DNA of 64,000 nt. Source: Chitinophaga agrisoli. Its GTDB lineage: Bacteria > Bacteroidota > Bacteroidia > Chitinophagales > Chitinophagaceae. Positions 51,556 through 61,373 of this stretch are shown in pieces; within the stretch, counting starts at the first letter, position 1, and each line of letters starts with the position of its first letter. The position numbers and the translations under genes were made by a program. The stretch spans positions 482,421 through 546,420 of the forward strand of contig NZ_VUOC01000003.1 of the NCBI RefSeq assembly GCF_008386695.1, given 5' to 3'. The notes under the pieces are model-generated. The model made no database searches. It saw only the letters and a list, made by a program, of their open reading frames with translations, and was not told where the DNA came from.

Positions 51556-52691
51556 GCAACGAAGAACATATCCGCAAATGGCGGCTGATATTGGGTGGTA
51601 ACAATAATGACGGCACCGGTTTTCCCCTGGATCCGCAGGACCTGCAGATCGATAAAACACTGGAAGCGCTGTATGACAATGACCGCCGTGGCGGACTGGG
51701 CCCCTCTTCGCCCAACGTGAGCCGCTGGCTGGGCGACATACGCACCTTCTTTCCCAATACGGTGGTACAGGTAATGCAACAGGATGCGCTCAAACGCCTG
51801 AACCTGACACAGATGTTGTTTGAGAAAGAGATGCTGGAAAACGTAGCGCCAGACGTGCACCTGGTAGCCACCCTTATGACCCTGAGCCGCGTAATACCGG
51901 ATAAAACAAAAGATACGGCCCGGCAGGTAGTGCGTAAAGTGGTGGACGAATTGATGAAGAAATTATCGCAACCCATGCAGCAGGCGGTTACCGGCAGTCT
52001 TAATAAAAGCGTGCGTAATAACCGGCCACGCCATCACGAAATAAACTGGCACAGCACCATCCGCACGAACCTGAAACATTACCAGCCGGAGTATAAGACC
52101 ATTATCCCCGAAACCAAAATAGGTTATGGCCATAAAAGGACCGCGCTGAAAGATGTAGTGCTGTGTTTAGACCAGAGCGGCTCCATGGGCACATCTGTGG
52201 TATACTCAGGTATCTTTGGCGCCGTAATGGCCTCTATACCTGCCATCAAAACAAAGATGGTGGTGTTTGATACCGTAGTGGCAGATCTCACCGAAGAATT
52301 AACTGATCCTGTTGAACTGTTGTTTGGTGTGCAGCTGGGCGGCGGTACAGATATCAACGCCGCGCTTACCTATTGCAGTCAGCTGATCACCCGGCCCCTG
52401 GATACGGTGCTGGTGCTGATCACTGACCTATACGAGGGCGGCAGCAATGTGGAAATGCGCAAACGCGCGGTGGAGCTTGCCACTGCCGGCGTGCAGGTGA
52501 TCGTATTATTAGCGTTAAATGATGATGGCGCGCCTTCTTATGATCATGATAACGCACAATTCTTCTCTAACCTGGGTATACCTGTCTTTGCCTGTACGCC
52601 GGATAAGTTCCCGGACCTGATGGCGGCGGCGCTGGGTAAACAGGATATTGCAGGATGGGCCGCGAAGGAAGAGCTGGTGCTGAAAAAGTGA
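51552..52691 (+). CDS. VWA domain protein (CoxE-like)
   Basis: A 379-residue protein with a C-terminal von Willebrand A domain. The metal-ion-dependent adhesion site is complete: Asp207-x-Ser209-x-Ser211 (LCLDQSGSMGTS), Thr266 (QLGGGTDINAAL) and Asp292 (LITDLYEGG). The N-terminal 200 residues are helical, with RWLGDIRTFFPNTVVQVMQ and a basic segment (NRPRHHEINWHS). MoxR-type ATPases and VWA proteins frequently work together. It starts within the DUF5682 gene (ATGA overlap), so translation is coupled. It ends 1 bp before the convergent phosphoketolase stop, without a terminator between. Confidence 0.9.
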   Translation: MSNEEHIRKWRLILGGNNNDGTGFPLDPQDLQIDKTLEALYDNDRRGGLGPSSPNVSRWLGDIRTFFPNTVVQVMQQDALKRLNLTQMLFEKEMLENVAPDVHLVATLMTLSRVIPDKTKDTARQVVRKVVDELMKKLSQPMQQAVTGSLNKSVRNNRPRHHEINWHSTIRTNLKHYQPEYKTIIPETKIGYGHKRTALKDVVLCLDQSGSMGTSVVYSGIFGAVMASIPAIKTKMVVFDTVVADLTEELTDPVELLFGVQLGGGTDINAALTYCSQLITRPLDTVLVLITDLYEGGSNVEMRKRAVELATAGVQVIVLLALNDDGAPSYDHDNAQFFSNLGIPVFACTPDKFPDLMAAALGKQDIAGWAAKEELVLKK

Positions 52692-52692
52692 T

Positions 52693-55053
52693 CTACTCCC
52701 ATTTCCAATCTGTTATTTCCGGCATATCTTCCAGGTGTTCCCGTATATAGGTGCGGTGTTTCTCCAGCTGCGCATTAAAATACGCTAATGCAGTTGCTGC
52801 CTCCGCCTGTATCGCTGGTACCCGGCGGATGGCCTCCATGGCCAGATGATACCGGCTCATATTGTTCAGCACCACCATATCAAACGGGGTGGTGGTAGTT
52901 CCCTCTTCTATAAAACCACGCACATGAAAACGGGCCGGGTCTGGCCGCCCATGCACCAGGTCATGGATAATGCGCACGTACCCATGAAAAGCAAAGATCA
53001 CCTGTGCGTTATCTGTGAACAGCTGTGTGAACATTTCCGGCGGTAAGCCATGTGGATGATAGGCCTGTGGCGACAGAGACATAAGATCCACCACGTTCAC
53101 CACCCGCACCTTCAGCGCCGGCAGGTGTTTACGTAATAACCAGGCTGCCGCTACAGTTTCCAGCGTGGGTACATCTCCCGCGCAAGCCAACACTACATCC
53201 GGCGCCTGTCCCTCATCATTGCCTGCCCACTCCCATACAGAAGCACCCTGTGCGCAGTGCCGCTCCGCAGCTTTCATATCCAGCCATTGCAATTCCGGTT
53301 GTTTACCGGCTACTACCAGGTTCACATAGTTTTTGCTCCGCAGGCAATGATCCATTACGGATAACAGGCAGTTAGCATCCGGCGGCAGGTAAATACGGAT
53401 CACAGAGCTTTTTTTATTTACTACAGTATCAATAAAACCAGGTCCCTGGTGGCTGTAGCCATTATGATCCTGCCGCCACGCATGGGAGGTAAGCAGGTAG
53501 TTAAGGGAAGCAATGGAGTGCCGCCATGGTAGCTCCTGGCAGGTCTTAAGCCATTTGGCGTGCTGGTTGAACATGGAGTCTACGATCGTTACAAAAGCTT
53601 CATAACAGGGGAAAATGCCGTGCCGGCCGGTGAGCAGATAACCTTCCAGCCAGCCCTGGCAAAGATGTTCGCTCAACACTTCCATAACGCGCCCATCTGG
53701 CGACAAATGATCATCTGTACCCAACACCGGTTCCATGGTACAACGGTTGGTGGCTTCAAATACGGCCTGCAGGCGGTTGGAGTTCGTCTCGTCCGGGCAG
53801 AATAAACGGAAATGCTGTTGTTTATCATTCAGCACAAAAACATCGCGCAGGTATTTGCCAAGCTGCACCGTGCTTTCTCCGGTAGTGATGCCGGGCGCGT
53901 CTAACGGTAAGGCATATTCCCTGAAATCCGGCAGCTGCAAAGGTTGCCGGAGTTGTCCGCCATTGGCGTGCAGGTTAGCGCTCATCCGTTTATCTCCTTG
54001 CGGCGGCAGTGCGGCCAGTTCCGGTATCAGTTGGCCATTGGCGTCAAACAGGGTGTCTGGTGCATAACTTAGCAACCACTCCTCTAGCAAGGCCAGTTGG
54101 GCGGGATCTTTTTTCACGTCCATCAGGGGCACCTGGTGCGCACGGAAACTGCCTTCTATCTGTTTGCCTTTCCATTCTTTGGGGCCCGTCCACCCTTTTG
54201 GCGTACGCAATACGATCAATGGCCAGCGCAGCAATTGCCCGCCTGTTTCCGTTTGGTTGCGGGCAATATCCTGTATAGTCTTGATGCGTGTATACGCCTC
54301 ATCCAGCGCATTGGCCATGGCAAGATGCGCCGGCAGGGGATCCAGGCCGTTCACAAAAAGCGGCTCATAACCATACCCGCGAAAAAGGGCTTCCAGCGCC
54401 TCATCCGGCATACGCGCCATCACCGTAGGGCCAGAGATCTTATATCCGTTCAGGTGCAGGATGGGTAATACTGCTCCATCCCGTGCGGGGTTCAGGAATT
54501 GGATAGATTTCCAGCTGCCGGCCAGCGGCCCTGTTTCTGCTTCTCCATCACCTACCACACAAGCTGCGAGCAGGTCCGGGTTATCGAACACAGCGCCAAA
54601 AGCATGCGTAAGCGAATAACCCAGTTCACCGCCTTCATGAATGGAACCCGGCGTGTGTGCGCTTACATGACTGGGTATACCGCCGGGCGTGGAGAACTGC
54701 CGGAAGAAAAGGCGCATACCCTTTTCATCCTGTGTAACGGCAGGGTATAGTTCCGTATAGGTGCCTTCCAGGTAAGCGTTGGCCAGCATGGCAGGCGCGC
54801 CATGGCCTGGTCCACATATGTAAAGGATATTGGCGGCCGTGTCCCGTATAAGCCGGTTTAGGTGCACATAGATGAAGTTTAATCCGGGAGAGGTGCCCCA
54901 ATGCCCCAATAACCGGGGTTTAATATGATTGGCCTGCAAAGGCATCTTCAGCAGTGGGTTATCCTGCAGATAGATCTGCGCGGCTGCCAGGTAGTTGCTG
55001 GCTTGCCAGTACCGGTGTATTTGTTCGAGCTGCTGCGGTGATAAAGTAGGCAT
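52693..55053 (-). CDS. xfp: Phosphoketolase (Xfp)
   Basis: A 786-residue thiamine diphosphate enzyme that splits xylulose 5-phosphate (and often fructose 6-phosphate) with phosphate to give acetyl phosphate plus glyceraldehyde 3-phosphate or erythrose 4-phosphate. Visible motifs include the TPP-binding [16 protein letters not shown], the substrate-site [20 protein letters not shown], and [12 protein letters not shown]. The length is normal for the family. It follows acetate kinase by 11 bp, and together the two turn sugar phosphate into acetate and ATP without decarboxylation. Start at the ATG at 55053. Confidence 0.94.
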   Translation of the reverse strand: MPTLSPQQLEQIHRYWQASNYLAAAQIYLQDNPLLKMPLQANHIKPRLLGHWGTSPGLNFIYVHLNRLIRDTAANILYICGPGHGAPAMLANAYLEGTYTELYPAVTQDEKGMRLFFRQFSTPGGIPSHVSAHTPGSIHEGGELGYSLTHAFGAVFDNPDLLAACVVGDGEAETGPLAGSWKSIQFLNPARDGAVLPILHLNGYKISGPTVMARMPDEALEALFRGYGYEPLFVNGLDPLPAHLAMANALDEAYTRIKTIQDIARNQTETGGQLLRWPLIVLRTPKGWTGPKEWKGKQIEGSFRAHQVPLMDVKKDPAQLALLEEWLLSYAPDTLFDANGQLIPELAALPPQGDKRMSANLHANGGQLRQPLQLPDFREYALPLDAPGITTGESTVQLGKYLRDVFVLNDKQQHFRLFCPDETNSNRLQAVFEATNRCTMEPVLGTDDHLSPDGRVMEVLSEHLCQGWLEGYLLTGRHGIFPCYEAFVTIVDSMFNQHAKWLKTCQELPWRHSIASLNYLLTSHAWRQDHNGYSHQGPGFIDTVVNKKSSVIRIYLPPDANCLLSVMDHCLRSKNYVNLVVAGKQPELQWLDMKAAERHCAQGASVWEWAGNDEGQAPDVVLACAGDVPTLETVAAAWLLRKHLPALKVRVVNVVDLMSLSPQAYHPHGLPPEMFTQLFTDNAQVIFAFHGYVRIIHDLVHGRPDPARFHVRGFIEEGTTTTPFDMVVLNNMSRYHLAMEAIRRVPAIQAEAATALAYFNAQLEKHRTYIREHLEDMPEITDWKWE

Positions 55054-55064
55054 ATGCTATTGTT

Positions 55065-56252
55065 TTAGTGATCCTGCAGCCATTGCAGGGTATGTTGTGC
55101 GATCATCTGTTCCTCATTGGTAGGTATCACGCGTATGGTTACCGGACTGCCCGCGGCAGAGATCACAGCTGCCTGTGCCTCGTTACGGCCGGCATCCAGG
55201 TGCATGCCCAGGAAAGCAAGGCCTTCGCATATCTGGCGGCGTACCTCTGCTGCATGTTCGCCAATACCACCCGTGAAGATGAAGGTATCCAGTCCGCCCA
55301 GGGCAGCTGCCAGCGCGCCGGCAAACTTGCGGGCCTGGTAACAGAAATAGCTGATGGCCTCCGTGGCCTGGGTATCCTCCCCCGCAGCCAGCAGTTGCTG
55401 AATATCTGTTTCCCCGCCGGAGATAGCTTTCAGGCCGGATGCCTTATTTAGTAACCGGTTAAGCGCGGCGGCATCCATATTTTTCTCCTGCAGCAGGTAT
55501 AATACCACACCGGGGTCCATATCACCGGCGCGGGTGCTCATGACCAAACCGCCGGCTGGGGTTAGTCCCATCGTGGTATCTATGCTGCGGCCCTGGTGTA
55601 CAGCGGCCATACTGGCGCCATTGCCCAGGTGCGCGATAATGATCCTGCCATGCACCGTTTCCGGCGCTATCATTTGCAGTTGCTGCATGATATACTCGTA
55701 AGAAAGACCATGGAAACCGTACCGTACCAGGCCCTCTTTCCACAGGTCGCGTGGCAGGGCGTAATACCTGGCGGGGAAAGGAAGATGCTGGTGAAAGGCG
55801 GTGTCAAAACACAGCACCTGGGCCGCCTGAGGAAACTGTTTTATTAAGGCACGTATGGCGGCCAGCTCTGCCGGCAGATGCTCCGGCGCTAAAGGCATTA
55901 GCGCAGTTAAGGATTGTAACAGCTCATCCGTTACCTGCTCGGGTTGCATGTGGTGTAAACCACCCTGCACCATGCGGTGACCAATGGCCCCGACGGTGTA
56001 TTGGCGGAAACGTTTCTCCAATAAATACATCAGCTGTTTAACAGCGGCCTCCATGTCAGGTATCTGCTCCTCATGCGTATACAGCACATCGCCGCTGGGA
56101 TCTTTTACCTGTACGCTGCTATTATCCTTACCAATATGCTGTACCTGCCCCAGAAGCAGGGCGGCCGGCGGATGTGTCTGGCTGAACAGACCAAACTTTA
56201 GGCTGGAAGAGCCGCAGTTAACGGTTAGTATGACAGGGGTTGTTTTTTCCAT
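55065..56252 (-). CDS. ackA: Acetate kinase
   Basis: A 395-residue acetokinase from the ATG at 56252. A TTG at 56273 would add seven residues not in the family. The N-terminal phosphate motif LTVNCGSSSLKFGLF, the AHLGNGASMAAVHQGRSIDT loop and FTGGIGEHAAEVR are the family signatures of the ASKHA fold. It converts acetyl phosphate and ADP to acetate and ATP. Downstream on the same strand, 11 bp away, is phosphoketolase, the source of acetyl phosphate. No phosphotransacetylase gene is in the window. Confidence 0.94.
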   Translation of the reverse strand: MEKTTPVILTVNCGSSSLKFGLFSQTHPPAALLLGQVQHIGKDNSSVQVKDPSGDVLYTHEEQIPDMEAAVKQLMYLLEKRFRQYTVGAIGHRMVQGGLHHMQPEQVTDELLQSLTALMPLAPEHLPAELAAIRALIKQFPQAAQVLCFDTAFHQHLPFPARYYALPRDLWKEGLVRYGFHGLSYEYIMQQLQMIAPETVHGRIIIAHLGNGASMAAVHQGRSIDTTMGLTPAGGLVMSTRAGDMDPGVVLYLLQEKNMDAAALNRLLNKASGLKAISGGETDIQQLLAAGEDTQATEAISYFCYQARKFAGALAAALGGLDTFIFTGGIGEHAAEVRRQICEGLAFLGMHLDAGRNEAQAAVISAAGSPVTIRVIPTNEEQMIAQHTLQWLQDH

Positions 56253-56457
56253 AGCAACATTCAATGTTGCCAAAAAATATGCCTTCCGCAGCCGCCGGAT
56301 GCAGCCGCTGTAGCGGCATTGATTTCCCGCCCTTCAGCCTGCTGTTTACAGCGAAAGATTGTCTACAAAGGGCTACAGTTTGGCCATAAAATGCAGCAGG
56401 TATGCAGCAGGCCGCGAGGCGAGCCAATACTGGCGCGGTTTTTTTGCCAGTTAGATC

Positions 56458-56670
56458 ATGGAAAAGCAATTAAAAAAAGGCGACCATGTGCATTGGAATT
56501 CCTCCGGAGGCGCCAGCGATGGCGTAGTGATCCGGGTGCATACCAAAGATTTCGAGTTTAAAGGCGTCACACACCGCGCCTCCAAAGAGGAACCGCAATA
56601 CGAAGTGAAAAGCGATAAAAGCGGGGAAACAGCTGCACATAAAGCCGGTGCATTACAAAAGAAACATTAG
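56458..56670 (+). CDS. DUF2945 / hypervirulence-associated TUDOR-like protein
   Basis: A 70-residue small protein with a DUF2945 domain: KGDHVHWNSSGGASDGVV (the glycine-rich loop), TKDFEFKGVTHRASKEEPQY, then KSDKSGETAAHKAGAL. These small beta-barrel proteins are common in soil bacteria; the role is unknown. It is divergent from acetate kinase (205 bp between the starts) and its stop is 18 bp from the convergent PQQ dehydrogenase. Confidence 0.85.
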   Translation: MEKQLKKGDHVHWNSSGGASDGVVIRVHTKDFEFKGVTHRASKEEPQYEVKSDKSGETAAHKAGALQKKH

Positions 56671-56688
56671 CCTTTGGCCGGGAATAAC

Positions 56689-58914
56689 CTATTTACCCGG
56701 CAGGGCAAACGCCATATAACTATCCCCGGACTTGCTCCCTATCTTGCCGCCGCCGCAGGCAATTACCACATACTGACGGCCATTTACGGTATAGGTAGCG
56801 GGTGTGGCATACCCTGCGGCCGGCAGGGGCGCTTCCCATAATACCTTGCCCGTAACCTTATCAAAGGCGCGGATCTTTTCATCTTTAGTAGCAGCAATAA
56901 ATACCAGGCCTCCTTTCGTGACCAATGGCCCGCCATAGTTCTCTGTACCGGTGGGCGGCATGCCTTTAGCGCTTAATTCTTTGTATTCGCCTAATGGCAC
57001 TTTCCATAATAATTTACCACTGTTAAGATCTACCGCGTTTAAGCTGCCCCAGGGCGGCTTAATACCCGGATAGCCGTCCTTATCCAGGAAGCGGTTGTAA
57101 CCGGTCATGGTATAAGGCACCTGGTCCAGGATGCTTTTCTTCACCCGCATACTATCCACTGTGCCTGGTTCTTTGGGAAGGTCTTTTTTAGTGGCCGGCG
57201 TGGCTGGTTGCTGCTCCTGCAAGTGCAGCAGGAAGGTGAGTAAGGCCTTTTGTTCGCCGGCCTCCATTTTAAAGGCGGGCATCATGTTCTTGCCATGGCT
57301 AATGATCTCCTGTATCTGGGTAGCGGTATACTTTTTCTGTATATCCACCAGGGAAGGGTAGGAGCTGCCGTTGCCCTTGAGCTCCGGTCCATGGCAGGAT
57401 ACGCAGTACTTGCCATAAACGGATCTGCCGGTAGTAGTAAGGGAGGCCCCGGCCGCTGCCTGCTTTTCCGGCATATCTATCATCGTAAGGGACCAGGGCA
57501 GCTCGCTGCTGTTAATATACAGGATGCCGCTTTCGGGGTCTACGGCAGCGCCACCCCATTCGCCGCCGCCATCAAAACCAGGGAAGATCCATACGCCGGC
57601 TTTGCTGGGCGGGGTGAACATAGCATTATATTTCACTTTACGGAATTGTTCCATTAAGGCCGCATGTTTTTCGGGCGTAAGCCCGGATACGTCCGTGGAG
57701 TCAAAATGCTGACGGGCAAAAGGTTCCGGCAGGGTAGGAATGGGCTGTGTAGGCCAGGCCGCTTCCCCTGGCAGATCAGAAGCCGGTACGGCCGTTTCAT
57801 TGATAGGGAAAACAGGCTGGCCATTGGTACGGTCAAACACAAATACATAACCATGTTTGGTGATCTGCGCCACAGCGTCGATCTGCTTACCTTCGTGCCG
57901 TATGCTTACCAGGTTGGGATTAGCGGCCAGGTCACGATCCCATAGGTCGTGATGCACAAACTGGTAATGCCAGATATATTTGCCAGTGGCGGCATCCAGC
58001 GCAAGCAACGAATTACCAAACAGGTTGGCGCCTTTGCGGATACCTCCGTAAAAATCGCCGCCAATGGAGCCAGTGGGTACGTATAAGATACCGCGGGCCT
58101 CATCCAGCGATATACCTGCCCAGCTATTGGCTCCGCCAAATTTTTGCCAGGCATCCTTATCCTCCCAGCTATCATACCCTTTTTCACCGGGATGGGGTAT
58201 AGTATGGAAGATCCAGGCACGTTTGCCCGTGATCACGTCAAAAGCGCGTATATGGCCGGGCGCGGCGTCCGCAGATTCTGCTACCCGCATACCAATGATG
58301 AATAGGTTTTTATAGATGATACCCGGCGTGGTAGCGGCTATGAAAGGATTAAAACTGTCTTTATCCCGGTCCAGGTCTTCGGCAAGATCAATATACCCAC
58401 CCTTGCCAAAGCCGGGAATAGGCTTTCCGCTGACAGCATTGATAGCATATGTTTTGCCGCCGGCACTGTAAAGGATGCGTTTATCAGTTCCTGTTTCATC
58501 CTGCCAGTACATGACGCCGCGGTTTACTTTAAAGAAGGCATACGGATCGCTGTTGGCAGTATCTTCCATTATGGCGGGATCAAAGGTCCACTTTACGGCG
58601 CCGGTGGCCGCATCCAGGGCAAAGAGCTTTACCCGGGGCGTAGTGCCGTATAATATGCCGTCTACCATAATAGGATTACACTGGTTCTGGGAATGGTTCT
58701 CGGGATCCTTATCATGGGAGTTGTAAGTCCAGGCTACCTGCAGCTGCGCCACATTACCGGTGTTGATCTGGTCATTGGAAGAGTAACGGTTGCCGTCGTT
58801 GGTACCCGCATAGGCGGGCCATCCGCTGTAATCAGGTTGTGAGGCGCGTTGCCGGCAGGCGGCCAGGCAACACAGGATCAGACACCAATGGGTAAACGCA
58901 AACAGTCTTTTCAT
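56689..58914 (-). CDS. PQQ-dependent dehydrogenase with cytochrome c motif
   Basis: A 741-residue secreted PQQ-dependent dehydrogenase from the ATG at 58914 (MKRLFAFTHWCLILCCLAAC). The signal looks like a lipoprotein type, with Cys20 as the candidate lipid-modified residue. The eight-bladed PQQ propeller spans most of the chain, with PAYAGTNDGNRYSSNDQI and W-motif-like repeats such as LDAATGKYIWHYQF. A haem c motif, Cys504-VSC-His508 (YCVSCHGPELKG), is inserted inside the propeller sequence, as in glucose or sugar dehydrogenases that pass electrons to the respiratory chain. Substrate is unclear (glucose or other aldose likely). No PQQ biosynthesis gene is nearby. Confidence 0.88.
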   Translation of the reverse strand: MKRLFAFTHWCLILCCLAACRQRASQPDYSGWPAYAGTNDGNRYSSNDQINTGNVAQLQVAWTYNSHDKDPENHSQNQCNPIMVDGILYGTTPRVKLFALDAATGAVKWTFDPAIMEDTANSDPYAFFKVNRGVMYWQDETGTDKRILYSAGGKTYAINAVSGKPIPGFGKGGYIDLAEDLDRDKDSFNPFIAATTPGIIYKNLFIIGMRVAESADAAPGHIRAFDVITGKRAWIFHTIPHPGEKGYDSWEDKDAWQKFGGANSWAGISLDEARGILYVPTGSIGGDFYGGIRKGANLFGNSLLALDAATGKYIWHYQFVHHDLWDRDLAANPNLVSIRHEGKQIDAVAQITKHGYVFVFDRTNGQPVFPINETAVPASDLPGEAAWPTQPIPTLPEPFARQHFDSTDVSGLTPEKHAALMEQFRKVKYNAMFTPPSKAGVWIFPGFDGGGEWGGAAVDPESGILYINSSELPWSLTMIDMPEKQAAAGASLTTTGRSVYGKYCVSCHGPELKGNGSSYPSLVDIQKKYTATQIQEIISHGKNMMPAFKMEAGEQKALLTFLLHLQEQQPATPATKKDLPKEPGTVDSMRVKKSILDQVPYTMTGYNRFLDKDGYPGIKPPWGSLNAVDLNSGKLLWKVPLGEYKELSAKGMPPTGTENYGGPLVTKGGLVFIAATKDEKIRAFDKVTGKVLWEAPLPAAGYATPATYTVNGRQYVVIACGGGKIGSKSGDSYMAFALPGK

Positions 58915-59061
58915 ACGTGGATAACTTAGCTTATCAAATATAAGCGCCAGATATGGCATTTTTTACAAAAAAACACCGACCGGTTGTATCGGTTTCGGTA
59001 TAAAACATGGTATTTTTTACTGCCCTATACGCAGTATGCAACAAAAAACGAATTTTGCAGC

Positions 59062-59907
59062 ATGAAATTAATGTTCAGGGATGTCACCGTAGGTGGCGAA
59101 TTATTATTGGCCATACATGAACCAAATTTTGACCGGTACTTCTTTACCCGCGACCATAAGGATAAATACCTCACTATTGCCTGGAACACCGGCCCCGCAC
59201 AACAGGTGACCGTAGACGAGGTCGGATATACCTTTCCCCCCAATACCGTGCTGCCATTGCTCATTAACCAAAGCTTCCGGTTTGAGCGGTCAGAGGATAT
59301 TATTGTGTGGCAGTTCAACCGCGATTTTTACTGTATCATTGACAATGACAAAGAGGTGAGCTGTATAGGCTTCATCTTTGGCGGCGGCCATATGTTCATA
59401 GAGCTGGATGAAAGGGAGCAGCATAAAATGCACACCATGGTAGATATCTTCAAAGACGAGCTGGCGGATGATGACGATATACAGGCCACCATGTTAAGGA
59501 CCCTCCTGGTAAGGCTGATCATCAAAGTTACCCGCCTGGCCCGGAAACAGTTTGTAGATGGCGCCAAGATCAATAACAGCAAGCTGGATATAATAAGGCA
59601 GTTTACCCTGCTGGTGGAAGAGAACTACAAACAGCAGCACCAGGTACAGTTCTATGCCAATGCATTGGCTAAATCCCCTAAAACGCTCTCTAACCTGTTT
59701 GCCATGTATAACCAGCGCTCACCCCTGCAGATCATACAGGAACGGATTATACAGGAAGCTAAACGTTTTTTCTACTATACAGATAGATCTGCCAAGGAAA
59801 TAGCGCAGGAGCTGGGTTTTGAGGATGCCGCTCATTTCAGCCGTTTCTTTAAGAACCAGACAGAGATCAGCCCATCTGACTTCAAAAAGGCCCTACAGAA
59901 GGTCTAG
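59062..59907 (+). CDS. AraC-family regulator
   Basis: A 281-residue regulator from the ATG at 59062 (MKLMFRDVTVGGELLL); in-frame sequence back to 58984 is unlikely coding. The N-terminal domain is cupin-like (HEPNFDRYFFTRDHKDKYL). The C-terminal domain holds two helix-turn-helix motifs (VQFYANALAKSPKTLSNLF and SAKEIAQELGFEDAAHFSRF). It is divergent from the PQQ dehydrogenase gene (147 bp between starts) and 107 bp ahead of the first carboxymuconolactone decarboxylase-family gene, so it may control either. Confidence 0.85.
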   Translation: MKLMFRDVTVGGELLLAIHEPNFDRYFFTRDHKDKYLTIAWNTGPAQQVTVDEVGYTFPPNTVLPLLINQSFRFERSEDIIVWQFNRDFYCIIDNDKEVSCIGFIFGGGHMFIELDEREQHKMHTMVDIFKDELADDDDIQATMLRTLLVRLIIKVTRLARKQFVDGAKINNSKLDIIRQFTLLVEENYKQQHQVQFYANALAKSPKTLSNLFAMYNQRSPLQIIQERIIQEAKRFFYYTDRSAKEIAQELGFEDAAHFSRFFKNQTEISPSDFKKALQKV

Positions 59908-60014
59908 GGAAAAATCGGCAACTCTTCGGGAAGAGTGTCCATTTTTACAGGGCGGGAAACATTGCAATTTTACATCGTCAATAACGACAAACAAAAAGTC
60001 AAAAACGATATAAA

Positions 60015-60563
60015 ATGAAAACGTTCCAAGTACCTGCCAAAGAAACAGTATCAGCCGCTAACCAGGAAATCTTCGATAAATTAGCTAAAGGCCTGGGTAA
60101 AGTGCCCAACCTGTACGCTACCATGGCCTATTCTGAAAATGGCCTGGCTACCTATCTGGCTCTTAGCAATGCTAAAACTTCCTTCAAAGCAAAAGAAAAA
60201 GAAGCCATTAACCTGATCGTAAGCCAGGTGAATGAATGTGATTACTGTCTCAGCGCACATACCATGATCGGTAAGCTGAATGGCTTTACAGACGAACAGA
60301 TCCTGCAGATCCGCAGCGGTGAAGTTAGTTTTGACAGCAAACTGGACGCCCTGGTGAAACTGGCCAAAGACCTGACAGCTAAACGCGGTCATGCAGATGA
60401 AGCCCTGCTCAATAACTTCTTCAATGCCGGTTATACCAACGAAAGCCTTGTAGACCTGATCATCGTGATAGGCGACAAGACCATCACCAACCTGTTATAC
60501 GCCGCCACTAAGATACCCATGGATTTCCCGGTGGCGCCCGCACTGGAAAATGCGCACGCTTAA
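60015..60563 (+). CDS. Carboxymuconolactone decarboxylase-family protein 1 (AhpD-like)
   Basis: A 182-residue protein of the carboxymuconolactone decarboxylase / alkylhydroperoxidase D family. The catalytic CxxC pair and proton-relay His are in ECDYCLSAHT (Cys75, Cys78, His82). The FKAKEKEAINLIVSQVN helix before it is also conserved. Family members reduce peroxides or act on quinone-type compounds. A second copy, about four fifths identical by eye, lies at 60785-61333, so the genes arose by tandem duplication. ATG at 60015. Confidence 0.88.
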   Translation: MKTFQVPAKETVSAANQEIFDKLAKGLGKVPNLYATMAYSENGLATYLALSNAKTSFKAKEKEAINLIVSQVNECDYCLSAHTMIGKLNGFTDEQILQIRSGEVSFDSKLDALVKLAKDLTAKRGHADEALLNNFFNAGYTNESLVDLIIVIGDKTITNLLYAATKIPMDFPVAPALENAHA

Positions 60564-60597
60564 CGGTAATTTAGGCAAGTATGTCCGCAATATATGA

Positions 60598-60680
60598 ATT
60601 GACGGGGCAGCATGGTTACTCTACCTTCGCAAAGACTCAAGTGCTGCCGGATAAGATACGGTAATCAGCGCCCCGTCAAT
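60598..60680. repeat. Structured intergenic element A with terminal inverted repeat and promoter
   Basis: An 83-bp element after the first CMD-family gene. Its 11-bp ends are perfect inverted repeats, ATTGACGGGGC (60598-60608) and GCCCCGTCAAT (60670-60680). Inside, TACCTTCG at 60622-60629 approximates the TAnnTTTG promoter element, 24 bp from the left end. A related element follows the second CMD gene with the same 24-bp spacing. It probably provides promoter/operator control for the second CMD gene; regulator unknown. Confidence 0.5.
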
Positions 60681-60784
60681 CACCCATCAAATTGCAAAAA
60701 GTTATTATTTACAACATCCGTTCATGTATACCCCTGATAATATTAAAATAATCACCATCTATAACACCGAAAAACAATAAGATA

Positions 60785-61333
60785 ATGAGCACGTTCAATG
60801 TACCCACCAAAGAGACAGTATCACCCGCTAACCAGGAAATTTTTGACAAACTGACCAAAGCTATCGGCAAAGTGCCTAACCTGTATGCTACCATGGCCTA
60901 TTCAGAACATGGCCTGGCTACTTATCTGGGGCTCAGCAACGCTAAAACCTCTTTCCGGGGAAAAGAAAAAGAAGCCATTAACCTGATCGTAAGCCAGGTA
61001 AATGAGTGCGATTATTGTCTGGCTGCGCATACCGCTATAGGTAAAATGAACGGGTTAACAGATGACCAGATCCTCAAGATCCGCAGCGGTCAGGCTCCTT
61101 TTGACGCTAAGATAGACGCGCTGGTAAAACTGGCTAAAGACCTTACCGCTAAACGCGGCCATGCAGCGCCCGCCCTGTTGGATGCCTTCTTTGCCGCTGG
61201 TTATACCAACGAAAGCCTGGTGGACCTGATCAATGCCATTGGCGATAAAACCATCACCAACCTGCTGTATGCGGTAACCAAAGTACCCATTGACTTCCCG
61301 GCTGCGCCTGCATTAACCCCCGCGAATGCCTGA
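60785..61333 (+). CDS. Carboxymuconolactone decarboxylase-family protein 2 (AhpD-like)
   Basis: A 182-residue paralogue of the preceding gene with the same catalytic motif, ECDYCLAAHT (Cys75, Cys78, His82). Differences are scattered, mostly conservative, and the N-terminus (VPTKETVSPANQEIFDKL) and C-terminus are recognisably the same. Both copies keep every catalytic residue, so they may be specialised for different substrates or expression conditions. It starts 105 bp after the structured element A and is followed by the related element B. Confidence 0.88.
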   Translation: MSTFNVPTKETVSPANQEIFDKLTKAIGKVPNLYATMAYSEHGLATYLGLSNAKTSFRGKEKEAINLIVSQVNECDYCLAAHTAIGKMNGLTDDQILKIRSGQAPFDAKIDALVKLAKDLTAKRGHAAPALLDAFFAAGYTNESLVDLINAIGDKTITNLLYAVTKVPIDFPAAPALTPANA

Positions 61334-61373
61334 TCACTACTTCCCGGAGTAATGGCAAATCCCCAACATAAGT

